DNA of 38,557 bases, from positions 1-38,557 of the forward strand of contig NZ_JARBHJ010000026.1 of assembly GCF_028864145.1 (NCBI RefSeq), in the 5' to 3' direction. The stretch comes from Actinotignum schaalii. Lineage in GTDB: Bacteria > Actinomycetota > Actinomycetes > Actinomycetales > Actinomycetaceae. Each line of letters starts with the position of its first letter. Within the stretch, counting starts at the first letter, position 1. Both the position numbers and the translations under genes were made by a program. The notes beneath the pieces are model-generated. The model did no database searches. It had not been told where the DNA came from and saw nothing but the letters and a program-made list of their open reading frames with translations. This document shows, piece by piece, positions 26,613 to 35,369 of this stretch.

Positions 26613-27066
26613 TCGTGCCCCCGATTTTACTTTGGAGAGCACGGCGGGAACCTTCCGGCTATCCGAGCATCTGAACGACGGCGCCCGCGGCGTCATCGTG
26701 TACTTCTACCCGAAAGCAAATACCCCGGGGTGTACTACCGAGGCCTGCGATTTCCGGGATAATCTCAATTCCCTGCGGTCGGCTGGTTACGCCGTGGTGG
26801 GAGTTTCCCCTGATTCGCTCACTTCGCTGGAGAAGTTCCGGGAGAAGCAGGGGCTCAACTTTGTGCTCGCCTCGGATCCGGATCATGCGGTAGCAAGCGA
26901 ATGGGGTGCCTGGGGAGAAAAGCAAAACTGGGGTAAAACGGTTATCGGGATGCGCCGCTCCACCGTAGTGGTTAATCCGGATGGCACCGTCGCAGCGGCT
27001 TTCTATAATGTGAAAGCTACCGGGCATGTGGCACGGTTACGGCGCGATCTTGGTATCGATGAGTAA
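26596..27066 (+). CDS. bcp: Thiol peroxidase, Bcp/PrxQ-type peroxiredoxin
   Basis: 156 residues, standard length. The active site PKANTPGCTTEACDFRD gives peroxidatic C46 and resolving C51, the atypical 2-Cys PrxQ arrangement. It reduces hydrogen peroxide and organic peroxides using thioredoxin. The start overlaps the membrane-protein gene, with AAGGAAA upstream. The next feature is tRNA-Leu on the same strand. Confidence 0.95.
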   Translation: MLNSGDRAPDFTLESTAGTFRLSEHLNDGARGVIVYFYPKANTPGCTTEACDFRDNLNSLRSAGYAVVGVSPDSLTSLEKFREKQGLNFVLASDPDHAVASEWGAWGEKQNWGKTVIGMRRSTVVVNPDGTVAAAFYNVKATGHVARLRRDLGIDE

Positions 27067-27186
27067 TCGGGAGGAATGAGCCGCCGGAACACTACCGTTA
27101 GTTCTCTGAGCTTCCGGTCCTTTCTGATCTTCCGATCAGCTTCTGAATTTTCCTGCACCGGGAAATCCGCTAGGATAGACCGGTAC

Positions 27187-27268
<82 letters not shown>

Positions 27269-27273
27269 CTCTT

Positions 27274-27404
27274 GTCATGTCATCACCACGTCATGACCTA
27301 TAAACAGTCCGCGCTCCCGTTTTATTTGCGTTCTCGAATTAATATTTGCAGTCCCTACCTGTTGGTGACACTTCACATCACGTTGTGATAATAAAACTCT
27401 CACG
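27274..27404. promoter_or_regulatory. Dyads upstream of the C-S lyase promoter
   Basis: GTCATG (27274-27279) pairs with CATGAC (27292-27297), and ATCAC-GTT-GTGAT lies at about 27378-27390 just upstream of the -35 box. They are candidate regulator sites; none was matched to a known regulator. Confidence 0.35.
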
Positions 27405-27447
27405 TTGACAAAACTACTATTCCCCGAGTATGTTTTGAAACAAAACA
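27405..27447 (+). promoter_or_regulatory. Promoter with overlapping operator for the C-S lyase gene
   Basis: TTGACA (27405-27410), an 18-bp spacer and TATGTT (27429-27434) make a good sigma-70-type promoter. A perfect dyad TGTTTTG-AAA-CAAAACA (27431-27447) overlaps the -10 box and the expected transcript start, the usual place for a repressor. Confidence 0.65.
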
Positions 27448-27493
27448 AAGGGTGAGTGTTCAAAGAAGTTCACCTCCCTTTGTGGCAAGGAGG
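27445..27493 (+). promoter_or_regulatory. Leader hairpin with anti-Shine-Dalgarno, C-S lyase mRNA
   Basis: ACAAAGG/CCTTTGT (27445-27451 with 27477-27483) and GTGA/TCAC form a bulged hairpin. Its right arm contains CCTCC (27473-27477), which can instead pair with GGAGG (27489-27493), the ribosome binding site. The two pairings exclude each other, so the leader could switch translation on and off. Confidence 0.4.
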
Positions 27494-27498
27494 CTGCA

Positions 27499-28671
27499 AT
27501 GATGCGCATAGCTACAGATCGGTTCGAGGAGCGCCATCGTGTAATCAACCGGCGTGGTACCTGGTCTGCTAAATGGGAAAGCCTGCCTTCCGACCACATC
27601 TCCCTATCCGTTGCTGAAATGGAATTCGCGTGTGCTCCCGCAATCCGCATGGCTATTGAGAATGCCGCTGCTCGAGGTATCTACAGCTATACGGAGGTTT
27701 TCCCGGATTTTGCGGGTGCATGTACATCGTGGTTCGCGCGTCGTCACGGTACCGAGTTTGGCGAAGAATCCGTCGTTTTCGTTCCCCGCATTGTGGAAGC
27801 GACAGCGATGATCTGCGCTCATATGCTGCCGGCGGGAGCGAAGGTCATCACGCTCTCGCCGGCTTATGACCCCATCATGGAGGTGGTGCGTCGTTGCGGT
27901 TGCCGGGTTACCGAACCGGCGATGTACTATGCGGATGGTGTGTGGCGGATTCCCTTTGATCAGCTTGCCGCAACGCTGCCGGATGCTGATTTCTTCATTC
28001 TCACCAATCCCCATAACCCGACGGGACGCACCTTCACCCAAAAGGAACTGGAACAGTTGTCCATGCTGCTAGCAAAGAGCTCCTGCCTGGTGCTTTCCGA
28101 CGATATCCACTGCGATATTCTGCGCGCCGGGCAGCAATGGTCGCCGCTAGGGCGCTACGCGGATGCGGGATTGCGCTCCCGCCTCATTACAGCGCTTTCT
28201 CCCTCGAAGAGTTTCAATATCGCCGGCCTGGAAGCCTCGGCACTCATCATTCCCGATCCCGCGCTGCGCGCCAGAATACGGGATGGGTTGCGCGCGGCTG
28301 GTTTCCATAACCCCAATTATTTCGCTATTCCGGCAGCTATTGCTGCCTGGACCCGATGCGAGGAATGGCTCGATGCCACGCTCGCCTATATAGATAACAA
28401 TATGGCGCGTTTCGTCCCACGCTTCGCGGACCTATTTGCAAAGGAAAAACCCGTCATTCCGGAAGCAACATATTTGTTCTGGTGTGATACCGGGAATCTT
28501 GGCGCCGCTGCGGCAGCGGAGGTATGCGCCGCCGCCGGAGTACACCCTTCATGGGGTGGAGGATTCGGAGCGCAATGGCATGACTATATCCGTTTCAATC
28601 TGGCGGCGCCCCAGTTACTTCTCGATACCGCGCTGCAACGCTGCGAAGTATCCGCGCAGAAACTGAGATAA
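27499..28671 (+). CDS. MalY/PatB family PLP-dependent C-S beta-lyase
   Basis: 390 residues, fold-type I aminotransferase family. The PLP lysine is K237 in SPSKSFNIAGLEAS; other stretches are TNPHNPTGRTF and LSDDIHCDI. The MalY/PatB branch cleaves cystathionine or cysteine conjugates to a thiol, pyruvate and ammonia. AAGGAGG lies 5 bp before the first of two adjacent ATGs. It has a strong promoter, a dyad over the -10 box and a structured leader. The NhaC-type transporter gene follows 114 bp later on the same strand. A paralog is present at 34151. Substrate not determinable. Confidence 0.88.
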   Translation: MMRIATDRFEERHRVINRRGTWSAKWESLPSDHISLSVAEMEFACAPAIRMAIENAAARGIYSYTEVFPDFAGACTSWFARRHGTEFGEESVVFVPRIVEATAMICAHMLPAGAKVITLSPAYDPIMEVVRRCGCRVTEPAMYYADGVWRIPFDQLAATLPDADFFILTNPHNPTGRTFTQKELEQLSMLLAKSSCLVLSDDIHCDILRAGQQWSPLGRYADAGLRSRLITALSPSKSFNIAGLEASALIIPDPALRARIRDGLRAAGFHNPNYFAIPAAIAAWTRCEEWLDATLAYIDNNMARFVPRFADLFAKEKPVIPEATYLFWCDTGNLGAAAAAEVCAAAGVHPSWGGGFGAQWHDYIRFNLAAPQLLLDTALQRCEVSAQKLR

Positions 28672-28710
28672 ACATCAGCGTGGTTAGCGTTTCTTGACCC
28701 GAGCTGTGGT

Positions 28711-28736
28711 GGGTCCCTGTTTTCCATAGGGCACCC
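28711..28736 (+). promoter_or_regulatory. Hairpin between C-S lyase and transporter genes
   Basis: GGGT-CCCT pairs with AGGG-C-ACCC across a 9-nt loop containing TTTT. No T-tract follows. It may be a weak terminator or an mRNA stability element between the two genes. Confidence 0.35.
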
Positions 28737-28785
28737 GCCGCATATTTACCGAGTAATTGTCGTCATCGACACAGCGAAAGGATCA

Positions 28786-30387
28786 ATGATGACTTCGGAA
28801 AAGAATCCCGGCACCGAGGCCGAGATACACATGAAGAAAAAGAAGCCAACGGTCTTCCTGGCGCTTTTGCCGGTGACTTCCCTGGCATTGTTTATCGGTG
28901 GGGGATACATCGGCTTTGATTTGCCCGTTGAGCCCATGATTATCGCGGCGGCAGCCGTCGCAGCCTGTGTTGCTAAATACCTGGGGTATAGCTGGGATGA
29001 GATGATCGAATCCGTGGCTGAAAAGACAGCCAAGGCGTGGCCGGCACTTCTTATCCTTCTCACCGTGGGGTTACTCATCGGTGCGTGGATGATTTCAGGA
29101 ACAATCCCGTATCTCGTGTACTGGGGGCTGGCCATTATTGACCCGCGGTGGTTGGCCCTGGTCGCCCTGCTCGGCACCGCCGTCGTATCCCTCTGTACCG
29201 GAACCTCGTGGGGATCCGCAGGCACCATCGGTGTTGCCTTCATGGGCATCGCCATCGGGTTGGGTGCTGATCTGCCAATGATTGCGGGAGCGGTCGTCTC
29301 CGGTGCTTACTTCGGTGATAAATTCTCCCCACTGTCCGATTCGACAAATATTGCCGCGATGATTACCCGCGTGCCACTGTTTACTCATATCAAGAACCTG
29401 ACATGGACCACCGGCACCGCGCTCATCATCGGCGTTATTGTTTTTGCGATCGTGGGAATCAAAGGATCCGCTGCGGGAGTCGACACTTCCGCGGTACAAG
29501 AAACCCTTGACCAATTAGCAGCCGGTTTCCATCTCACGCCGTGGCTCCTGGTGCCTCCTATCGTAGTTCTTGTTGGTGCGGCGCTGCGTTTCCCGACTAT
29601 TCCGGTCATGATGGCGGGTGTTGCCCTTGGGCTTTTCAATACCTTCGTCTTCCAGAAGTCGAGTATCGCCGATGCCTTCACGGCGCTCGTCAAGGGATTC
29701 AAGCTCGACATGATTCAGCGGCCCGAATGGGTTAGCCTGACCCCCAGCGATGACATGGTGACCTTGCTGGAACGCGGTGGAATGAACTCCATGCTGGGGA
29801 CCCTGGCGATCTGTTTCTGTGCGCTGGCATTCGCTGGAATTATGGGTGTTTCGCATTCGCTCGATTACCTTATTGAGAAGCTGCTGCATCGCGTGAAGTC
29901 GCGTTTCGGCTTGGTTGCTAGCACCATCGGCGTAGGGCTGGGAACCATTTCGGTGACCTGCAACGGTCAGATCTCCGTCATTATGCCCGGCGAAGTACTG
30001 CGCCCGGCATACGTACGTCGCGGCTATCACCCCATGACATTGGGCCGCACCCTCGAAGACTCCGTGACCGTGACTGAAACACTATTCCCGTGGACAGCTG
30101 CCGGTGCGTACATGGCGGCAACCCTCGGGGTGGAAACTCTGCATTACGTTCCGTGGGCTGTTGTTAACTGGTCTGGCATGATAGTGGCTCTTATTCTGGC
30201 CGCAACCGGCTGGGGTATTCAGATGCTCAGCCGCGAAGAACAGGTACGGATGCTCGAAGAGGACGATATGAACGAGAGTCATATTATTCGCTACGGTGAT
30301 GGCACTCCCGGCCCGAGTGCAGCAAATCCGGAAGCTGCCCTGGTTGAACCCGCTGGTGGCACCGGCTACCATAACGCAGAAAACTAG
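28786..30387 (+). CDS. NhaC-family sodium-coupled transporter
   Basis: 533 residues with about 11-12 hydrophobic segments. Family marks include LCTGTSWGSAGTIGVAFMGIA and GAYFGDKFSPLSDSTNIAA. The start at 28786 (two adjacent ATGs) follows AAAGGA. NhaC proteins are annotated as Na+/H+ antiporters, but many members sit beside amino-acid enzymes and probably carry organic substrates. Position after the C-S lyase suggests import of a sulfur-containing amino acid; this is inference. The C-terminal 60 residues are hydrophilic and cytoplasmic. It is convergent with aroE, with a 29-bp gap. Confidence 0.88.
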   Translation: MMTSEKNPGTEAEIHMKKKKPTVFLALLPVTSLALFIGGGYIGFDLPVEPMIIAAAAVAACVAKYLGYSWDEMIESVAEKTAKAWPALLILLTVGLLIGAWMISGTIPYLVYWGLAIIDPRWLALVALLGTAVVSLCTGTSWGSAGTIGVAFMGIAIGLGADLPMIAGAVVSGAYFGDKFSPLSDSTNIAAMITRVPLFTHIKNLTWTTGTALIIGVIVFAIVGIKGSAAGVDTSAVQETLDQLAAGFHLTPWLLVPPIVVLVGAALRFPTIPVMMAGVALGLFNTFVFQKSSIADAFTALVKGFKLDMIQRPEWVSLTPSDDMVTLLERGGMNSMLGTLAICFCALAFAGIMGVSHSLDYLIEKLLHRVKSRFGLVASTIGVGLGTISVTCNGQISVIMPGEVLRPAYVRRGYHPMTLGRTLEDSVTVTETLFPWTAAGAYMAATLGVETLHYVPWAVVNWSGMIVALILAATGWGIQMLSREEQVRMLEEDDMNESHIIRYGDGTPGPSAANPEAALVEPAGGTGYHNAEN

Positions 30388-30416
30388 CGGAACCGAAAGA
30401 CCATCCGCGCAATAAT

Positions 30417-31274
30417 CTACTGGCACAGGGCCGCCCGCATGACCTCCACGGGAATGTCGGTGCGGCCCAGCCAGATTTCCTCCGCAAAAACACCTTGCCA
30501 CAGCAGCATATCCAGGCCGGATACGCAGCCCGCGCCGACCCGGCGGGCTCGCTGGAGGAGCTCAGTTTCTAACGGTTCGTACACCGCATCAAAAACAATG
30601 TGCGCGGGGCGCAGCCAGTTTTCGGGAATCAGCGCTCCCGGATAAACACTCATCCCCACACTTGTGGCATTGACCAGAAGCGAAGCCGCATCGACCTCGC
30701 GGCGGAGCGCGTCCTCATCACTGAGGTCACAAAGCTGGGCATCCACACCCGTCTCGGCACGCAAGCGACCGAGGATACTGACGGCGCGCTCAAAATTCTG
30801 CCCACGCCGGGAAAAAACCCGGATACGGGACACGCCTTCGAGGGCGGCCCGAGTATAGATCGCACGCGAAGCTCCGCCAGCTCCCAGAACCACCAGCGCT
30901 TCACCCGGGTCATAGCCGGCCGCCCGTACCGCTGCAAAAGCACCGCGGCCATCGGTGTTATGACCGACCGTGCTCCCATCCTCGCGAATGTGAACGGTGT
31001 TTACGGACTCCATGAGCCGGGCATCGTCGGAGAGCTCATCAACAAGCTCATACACGGAGGTTTTATGTGGCATCGTCACGTTAAAACCGCCAAAACCAAG
31101 GTCGCATAAAGCAGTGACTGCCCGAGCGCCCGAATCCGGCGCGATATCATACGCGAGGTAAACAGCGTTCACGCCCAGGTGGGAAAAGGATGCGTTATGC
31201 ATGGCGGGAGAGCGGGAATGTCCCACCGGATGCCCGATCACGGCGTAACTAACCGTGCGCCCATTAATCCCCAT
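30417..31274 (-). CDS. aroE: Shikimate dehydrogenase
   Basis: 285 residues. It reduces 3-dehydroshikimate to shikimate with NADPH in chorismate synthesis. Shikimate site: GHSRSPAMHN near the start, catalytic K71 in TMPHKTS, and D108 in GHNTDG. The NADP loop is GAGGAS at 131-136. It begins 4 bp after the acyl-CoA synthetase gene and is probably cotranscribed with it, an unusual pairing. Some AroE-like proteins (quinate/shikimate dehydrogenases) act in catabolism, so a second role is possible. Confidence 0.93.
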   Translation of the reverse strand: MGINGRTVSYAVIGHPVGHSRSPAMHNASFSHLGVNAVYLAYDIAPDSGARAVTALCDLGFGGFNVTMPHKTSVYELVDELSDDARLMESVNTVHIREDGSTVGHNTDGRGAFAAVRAAGYDPGEALVVLGAGGASRAIYTRAALEGVSRIRVFSRRGQNFERAVSILGRLRAETGVDAQLCDLSDEDALRREVDAASLLVNATSVGMSVYPGALIPENWLRPAHIVFDAVYEPLETELLQRARRVGAGCVSGLDMLLWQGVFAEEIWLGRTDIPVEVMRAALCQ

Positions 31275-31278
31275 CGTG

Positions 31279-33255
31279 CTACTTCTCGCCGCCGCCTACC
31301 GCTCCAGGGTGCTGATCATCCTGCTGACCAGACTGCATCCCGTGCTGTCCGAGCATACCGCGCCGCCGCAGCCGCCCAAGCCGGCGCTGTGCGCGCCGTT
31401 CTTTCCGGGCGGCGCGCCGGCGTTCCTTCGCCTCCGATTTCTTCGTGGATTCGGAGTGATTCGCTCCGTAAATACCATCTACCACATCGCGGTACCGTTC
31501 GAGCACCACTTCGCGGCGCACCTTAAGCGACGGCGTGAGCAAACCATTCGCCTCGCTAAAATCCCCGGGCACAATCACGAATTTACGAATGGATTCCGCA
31601 CGCGATACCTGCGCATTGGTGCGGTCAATCGCGCGCTGGAGCGAAGCGTTAACCGGCTCAGAATTCATTGCCTCCGCCGGAGTCATCTTCGGCAAACCGT
31701 GCGAAGAAAGCCAGGAGGGAAGCATCTGCGCATCAAGAGTAATGAGCGCGGAAATAAAGGGCTCGCCATCACCCAAAACCACCACATTGGAAATGAGGGG
31801 ATGGGAGCTCAGCTTATCCTCCAGCACCGCCGGTGCCACATTCTTGCCCCCGGCCGTCACGATCAGGTGCTTCTTTCGGCCGGTAATGGTGAGGTTGCCG
31901 CGCTTATCGAGCGTCCCGAGATCCCCGGTGTGGAACCAACCATCCGCAAAAGCGGCCGCGGTAGCTTCGGGATTGTTATGGTAACCGCGGAAGACAGAGT
32001 GGCCCTTGACCAAGACTTCGCCGTCGTCGGCAAGTTTGATGCGCATGCCCGGAAGCGGCCATCCAACGGTACCCAACACGGGATTCGCCGCGCGCGTGGC
32101 ATTTGCCGGACCGGTAGTTTCCGTGAGGCCGTAACCTTCGACCACCGTTAAGCCGATGCCGCGATAGAAGCGCCCCAGGCGGGTACCCAGCGGCGCCCCG
32201 GCGGAAATCGCGAAACGAATTCGCCCGCCCATTGCCTCGCGCAATTTATTGAAAACCAGTTTGCGTGCCAGTGCACGCTTCACCGCGAAAATCGGACTGC
32301 GCCGGCGCCGGGTGCCGTTCTGCACCGCGATGTCTGCCGCCCAGCGGAAAATCCGGCGCCGCAGGCCCGCCCCGGCTTTCGCCTCGGCCGCGTTATAGAC
32401 CTTTTCCAGCACCCTCGGAACCACCAGCAGCAGGGTGGGTTTGAAAGTTTCCAGGTCGCTCATGAGATTCTTGAGATTACCTACGAAACCTACCGAAATA
32501 CGGGTGGCCAAGCCGAAGTAGGCGCAAATCCGCCCCATGACGTGCGCCATAGGGAGGAACAGCAGCAGCGACGCCTGCGGATTATTGAGGATTTCCGGTT
32601 CGTAATGCCATGTTCCCAGCACGGTGCGCGCGAAATTCCCGTGGGTAAGCTCCACTCCCTTGGGGTCTCCGGTGGTGCCCGAGGTGTAAATAATGGTCGC
32701 GAGGGAATCAGCGGTGACCGCCGCGATGCGGGCGTCGAGATCTTCTTCGGGAACTTCAAGAGCCGCGGCATTGAGAGCGGCGCGCCAATCCTCCGTCATG
32801 ACGGTCGCGGGCGGAATCGCGGGCGGTGTCACCGAATCAACCAACTCCGCATGGGCGCGGGTATCGGTGAAAATATGGGTGATCTCCGCATCCGCGACCA
32901 TCCACGCGATCTGCTTGGCGGAACTTGTTTCATAAATCGGCACCGGCACAACCCCGATGTGCAAGGCGGCCGCATCTAGCAGCGCCCACTCGTAAGATGT
33001 AGCCGCGAGAATGCCGATGCGTTCGCCGTGCCCCAGGCCCAGGCCGATGAGCCCGCGGGCGGTGAGCCGCACCTGCTCGAGGAATTCCGTAATCGTCAAC
33101 GGTTTCCAATTCCCACCGATGGAGTTCTGGATATGCACCGCGATATCGCGCGGATACTTGCGTTGCCGCTGCGCGAGCAGCCACGGAACCGTGTGATACG
33201 GCTCGTTCTTGAAAGGAGCTTTTTGCGATAGGGAACCATCGCGATGCTTCTTCAT
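31279..33255 (-). CDS. Long-chain acyl-CoA synthetase (AMP-forming)
   Basis: 658 residues, FadD15-like. Motif YTSGTTGDPKG at 190-200 binds ATP; VEGYGLTETTGP and WFHTGDLGTLDKRGNLTITGR are also present. It activates fatty acids to acyl-CoA through an acyl-AMP. AGGAGG lies 4 bp before the ATG. The last 55 residues after the catalytic domain are very rich in Arg, then Gln/Gly, an unusual basic tail that may bind membrane or nucleic acid. It follows the FAH-family gene (69-bp gap) and precedes aroE (4-bp gap). Confidence 0.92.
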   Translation of the reverse strand: MKKHRDGSLSQKAPFKNEPYHTVPWLLAQRQRKYPRDIAVHIQNSIGGNWKPLTITEFLEQVRLTARGLIGLGLGHGERIGILAATSYEWALLDAAALHIGVVPVPIYETSSAKQIAWMVADAEITHIFTDTRAHAELVDSVTPPAIPPATVMTEDWRAALNAAALEVPEEDLDARIAAVTADSLATIIYTSGTTGDPKGVELTHGNFARTVLGTWHYEPEILNNPQASLLLFLPMAHVMGRICAYFGLATRISVGFVGNLKNLMSDLETFKPTLLLVVPRVLEKVYNAAEAKAGAGLRRRIFRWAADIAVQNGTRRRRSPIFAVKRALARKLVFNKLREAMGGRIRFAISAGAPLGTRLGRFYRGIGLTVVEGYGLTETTGPANATRAANPVLGTVGWPLPGMRIKLADDGEVLVKGHSVFRGYHNNPEATAAAFADGWFHTGDLGTLDKRGNLTITGRKKHLIVTAGGKNVAPAVLEDKLSSHPLISNVVVLGDGEPFISALITLDAQMLPSWLSSHGLPKMTPAEAMNSEPVNASLQRAIDRTNAQVSRAESIRKFVIVPGDFSEANGLLTPSLKVRREVVLERYRDVVDGIYGANHSESTKKSEAKERRRAARKERRAQRRLGRLRRRGMLGQHGMQSGQQDDQHPGAVGGGEK

Positions 33256-33324
33256 CTATCCTCCTGCATGGGCCCGTCCGCGGTGCGGGTGCGGTCCTCG
33301 GTTGTATAGTTCGCCTGCCGGACT

Positions 33325-34068
33325 TTAGTTCGCCGCAAGGACCGGGTTGCGCAGCACCCCGAAACCTTCGATTTCACATTCCACGACGTCGCCCGCTTTC
33401 AGCGGCGGCTCACCGTTAAAGGCACCGGGCAGAATAATATCGCCGGGAAGTAGGGTGCAGCGCCGCGAGGCCGCTGCCACCGACTGCGCCACGGAGAGCG
33501 GATAGTCAGAGGTCCGCGCCCGGGTGTAGGTTTCCCCGTTCACCCGCGAGGTCATGGCCAGATCGCTCACGTCAATATCGGTGAGAATAAAGGGGCCCAC
33601 CGGGAGCGCGGTATCAAACATCTTCTGTGCACCGTTCACATCACCGCGGGCGGTTACATCATTAATAATGGTGTAACCAAATACGGCTTCCAGCGCGCGT
33701 TCTTCGGGAACGTCCTTGGCGACCCGCCCGATAATAATTCCGAGTTCCACTTCGTGGGCGAGGCCTTCGCTAGCCCAGTCCGGAATAATAATCGGATCAT
33801 CAGGCCCGCACACCGCCGTATTGGGCTTCATAAAGAAGAAGAGGTCATCAGCTGTGGCACCCGGTGCGGTTGCATTGCCGAAACCAATTGCTTTCGAGCG
33901 TGGAATCATGGGGGAGAGGAGCACGGCATCGGCAGTAGCCACCCGCTCTCCGGTAGGTTGGATCTCCCCGAAAATCGGATCGTCGGCGAGGATAACGAAG
34001 TCATCAGCGCCTTCGTCATAGACCGCGTAGCGCGGGCCCTGGCTCAAACTCAAGCGTGCTATTTTCAT
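33325..34068 (-). CDS. Fumarylacetoacetate hydrolase family protein
   Basis: 247 residues. The metal-binding set E106, E108 (HEVELG) and D137 (YTIINDVTARG) is present, as are PIIIPDWAS and LLPGDIILPGAFNG. Family members hydrolyse or decarboxylate acylpyruvates and related 2-oxo acids; in actinobacteria the short form is often oxaloacetate decarboxylase/acylpyruvase-like, so a substrate cannot be assigned. It is the first gene of a probable FAH - acyl-CoA synthetase - aroE operon. AAGG lies 10 bp before the ATG. Confidence 0.9.
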   Translation of the reverse strand: MKIARLSLSQGPRYAVYDEGADDFVILADDPIFGEIQPTGERVATADAVLLSPMIPRSKAIGFGNATAPGATADDLFFFMKPNTAVCGPDDPIIIPDWASEGLAHEVELGIIIGRVAKDVPEERALEAVFGYTIINDVTARGDVNGAQKMFDTALPVGPFILTDIDVSDLAMTSRVNGETYTRARTSDYPLSVAQSVAAASRRCTLLPGDIILPGAFNGEPPLKAGDVVECEIEGFGVLRNPVLAAN

Positions 34069-34150
34069 ATCATTAACCTTAGTATTTCACCTAGACTTTA
34101 GCGACCGGCGCCCCGAAGGTGCGTTGCTGTGCTGCCTTGCTACCTGCGCG

Positions 34151-35344
34151 TTACGCCCCCGCCTCCAGTAGGCCTTCGATTCGGTCCAGGGCCTCCAGTG
34201 CGATTGCGCGCGGGGTCGCCAGCACCATGCGCGCCCATTGCTCAAAACCGGCGCCCGAGGCCCGCCCGGGCGTGAGTGCCACGTTGGCCCGCTCCAAAAT
34301 AGCGGCGACGGCGCCTTTCGGCTCGCGCGCCTCTTCGCGGGCACGTTCCTCCTCCGCGCGCACAAATTCCGCCTCGGAAAAATCGAGGAAAGCGATATAG
34401 GTGCCTTCCACGTGGGCCATGCGCACCCCGGGCCAGGTCCGCACCCGGTTTTCCACGATCCGCAACGTTTCAGCGATATAGGAGCACACCGCGCGATTCC
34501 AATCCCGCCCCTCCTCGAAAGCGATTTTGGTGGCCCGGGCTCCCACCGTGGAAGTCGGGGAGCTCCAGGCGTTGTCAAGGGGTGCGTAGCGGGCGGTGTC
34601 GTCGTCGTTATAAAAAATGAGCTGCGCGGCCTTGAGACCGGGAATATTCCAGCCCTTCGTCGCACTGATCGCGCTGATCGTATGCGCGCGGGTAGCCGCG
34701 CTGCGCGGGCCGTAGGGAACGTAGGTGCCGTCAATCAGCACCGGGGCGTGAATGGAATCCTCAAAAACGCGGGCCCCGCGCCGCTCAACCACGGCCGCGA
34801 CCTTATCGAGCTCCGGGCCGCTCAAACATCGGCCCGCCGGATTCCACGGGTTACATAAAATCAGGAGGGAACCGGGGGTGAGGGCCTCTTCCAGCGCTTC
34901 GAGGTCCAGCTCCCAGCGCCCTTCACGGAAAACCGAGGGGACTTGGCGTACTTCCCGGCCGTACCCGCCAGGAAGTGTGAGGAACGGCATATAGGCTGGG
35001 GTGGGGACAACAACCGGGGCTCCCGGGGCCGTGAACTGCGTGATCGTGATGCGCAGAGCACTGAGAACCTCGGGAATGAGGAACATCCGCTCCGGGTCGG
35101 GAGCCGGGCCGAATTGGCCGAGCCAGGTGGAAACTGCGTTCATAATCCCCGGAATTTCGCGGGGAGGAAGGTAGCCGAGGGTGCCGCGCTGCGCTGCGCT
35201 CACCAGGTAATCGCGAATTTCCGGCGCGATTCCCAAGTCCATTTCGGCCACCCACATAGCGATAGCATCCCCAAACGCGGACCATTTGTGCGATCCCTGC
35301 GCGAGGAGATCAGAGATGGTGCGAGTGTCGAAATCATATGTCAT
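34151..35344 (-). CDS. MalY/PatB family PLP-dependent C-S beta-lyase, second copy
   Basis: 397 residues. PLP lysine K230 in SATKGWNIPGLKAAQ; also LCNPWNPAGRCL and FEDSIHAPVLI. It is more diverged from classical MalY than the other copy at 27499: here the motif is NPWNPAG rather than NPHNPTG. Likely a cystathionine or cysteine-conjugate lyase. Its start is only 25 bp from the divergent gltX start, leaving almost no room for separate promoters. It is probably a single gene; the FAH gene follows after 82 bp. Confidence 0.88.
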   Translation of the reverse strand: MTYDFDTRTISDLLAQGSHKWSAFGDAIAMWVAEMDLGIAPEIRDYLVSAAQRGTLGYLPPREIPGIMNAVSTWLGQFGPAPDPERMFLIPEVLSALRITITQFTAPGAPVVVPTPAYMPFLTLPGGYGREVRQVPSVFREGRWELDLEALEEALTPGSLLILCNPWNPAGRCLSGPELDKVAAVVERRGARVFEDSIHAPVLIDGTYVPYGPRSAATRAHTISAISATKGWNIPGLKAAQLIFYNDDDTARYAPLDNAWSSPTSTVGARATKIAFEEGRDWNRAVCSYIAETLRIVENRVRTWPGVRMAHVEGTYIAFLDFSEAEFVRAEEERAREEAREPKGAVAAILERANVALTPGRASGAGFEQWARMVLATPRAIALEALDRIEGLLEAGA

Positions 35345-35369
35345 ATCCGTAGCGTATCCTTAACCCATC

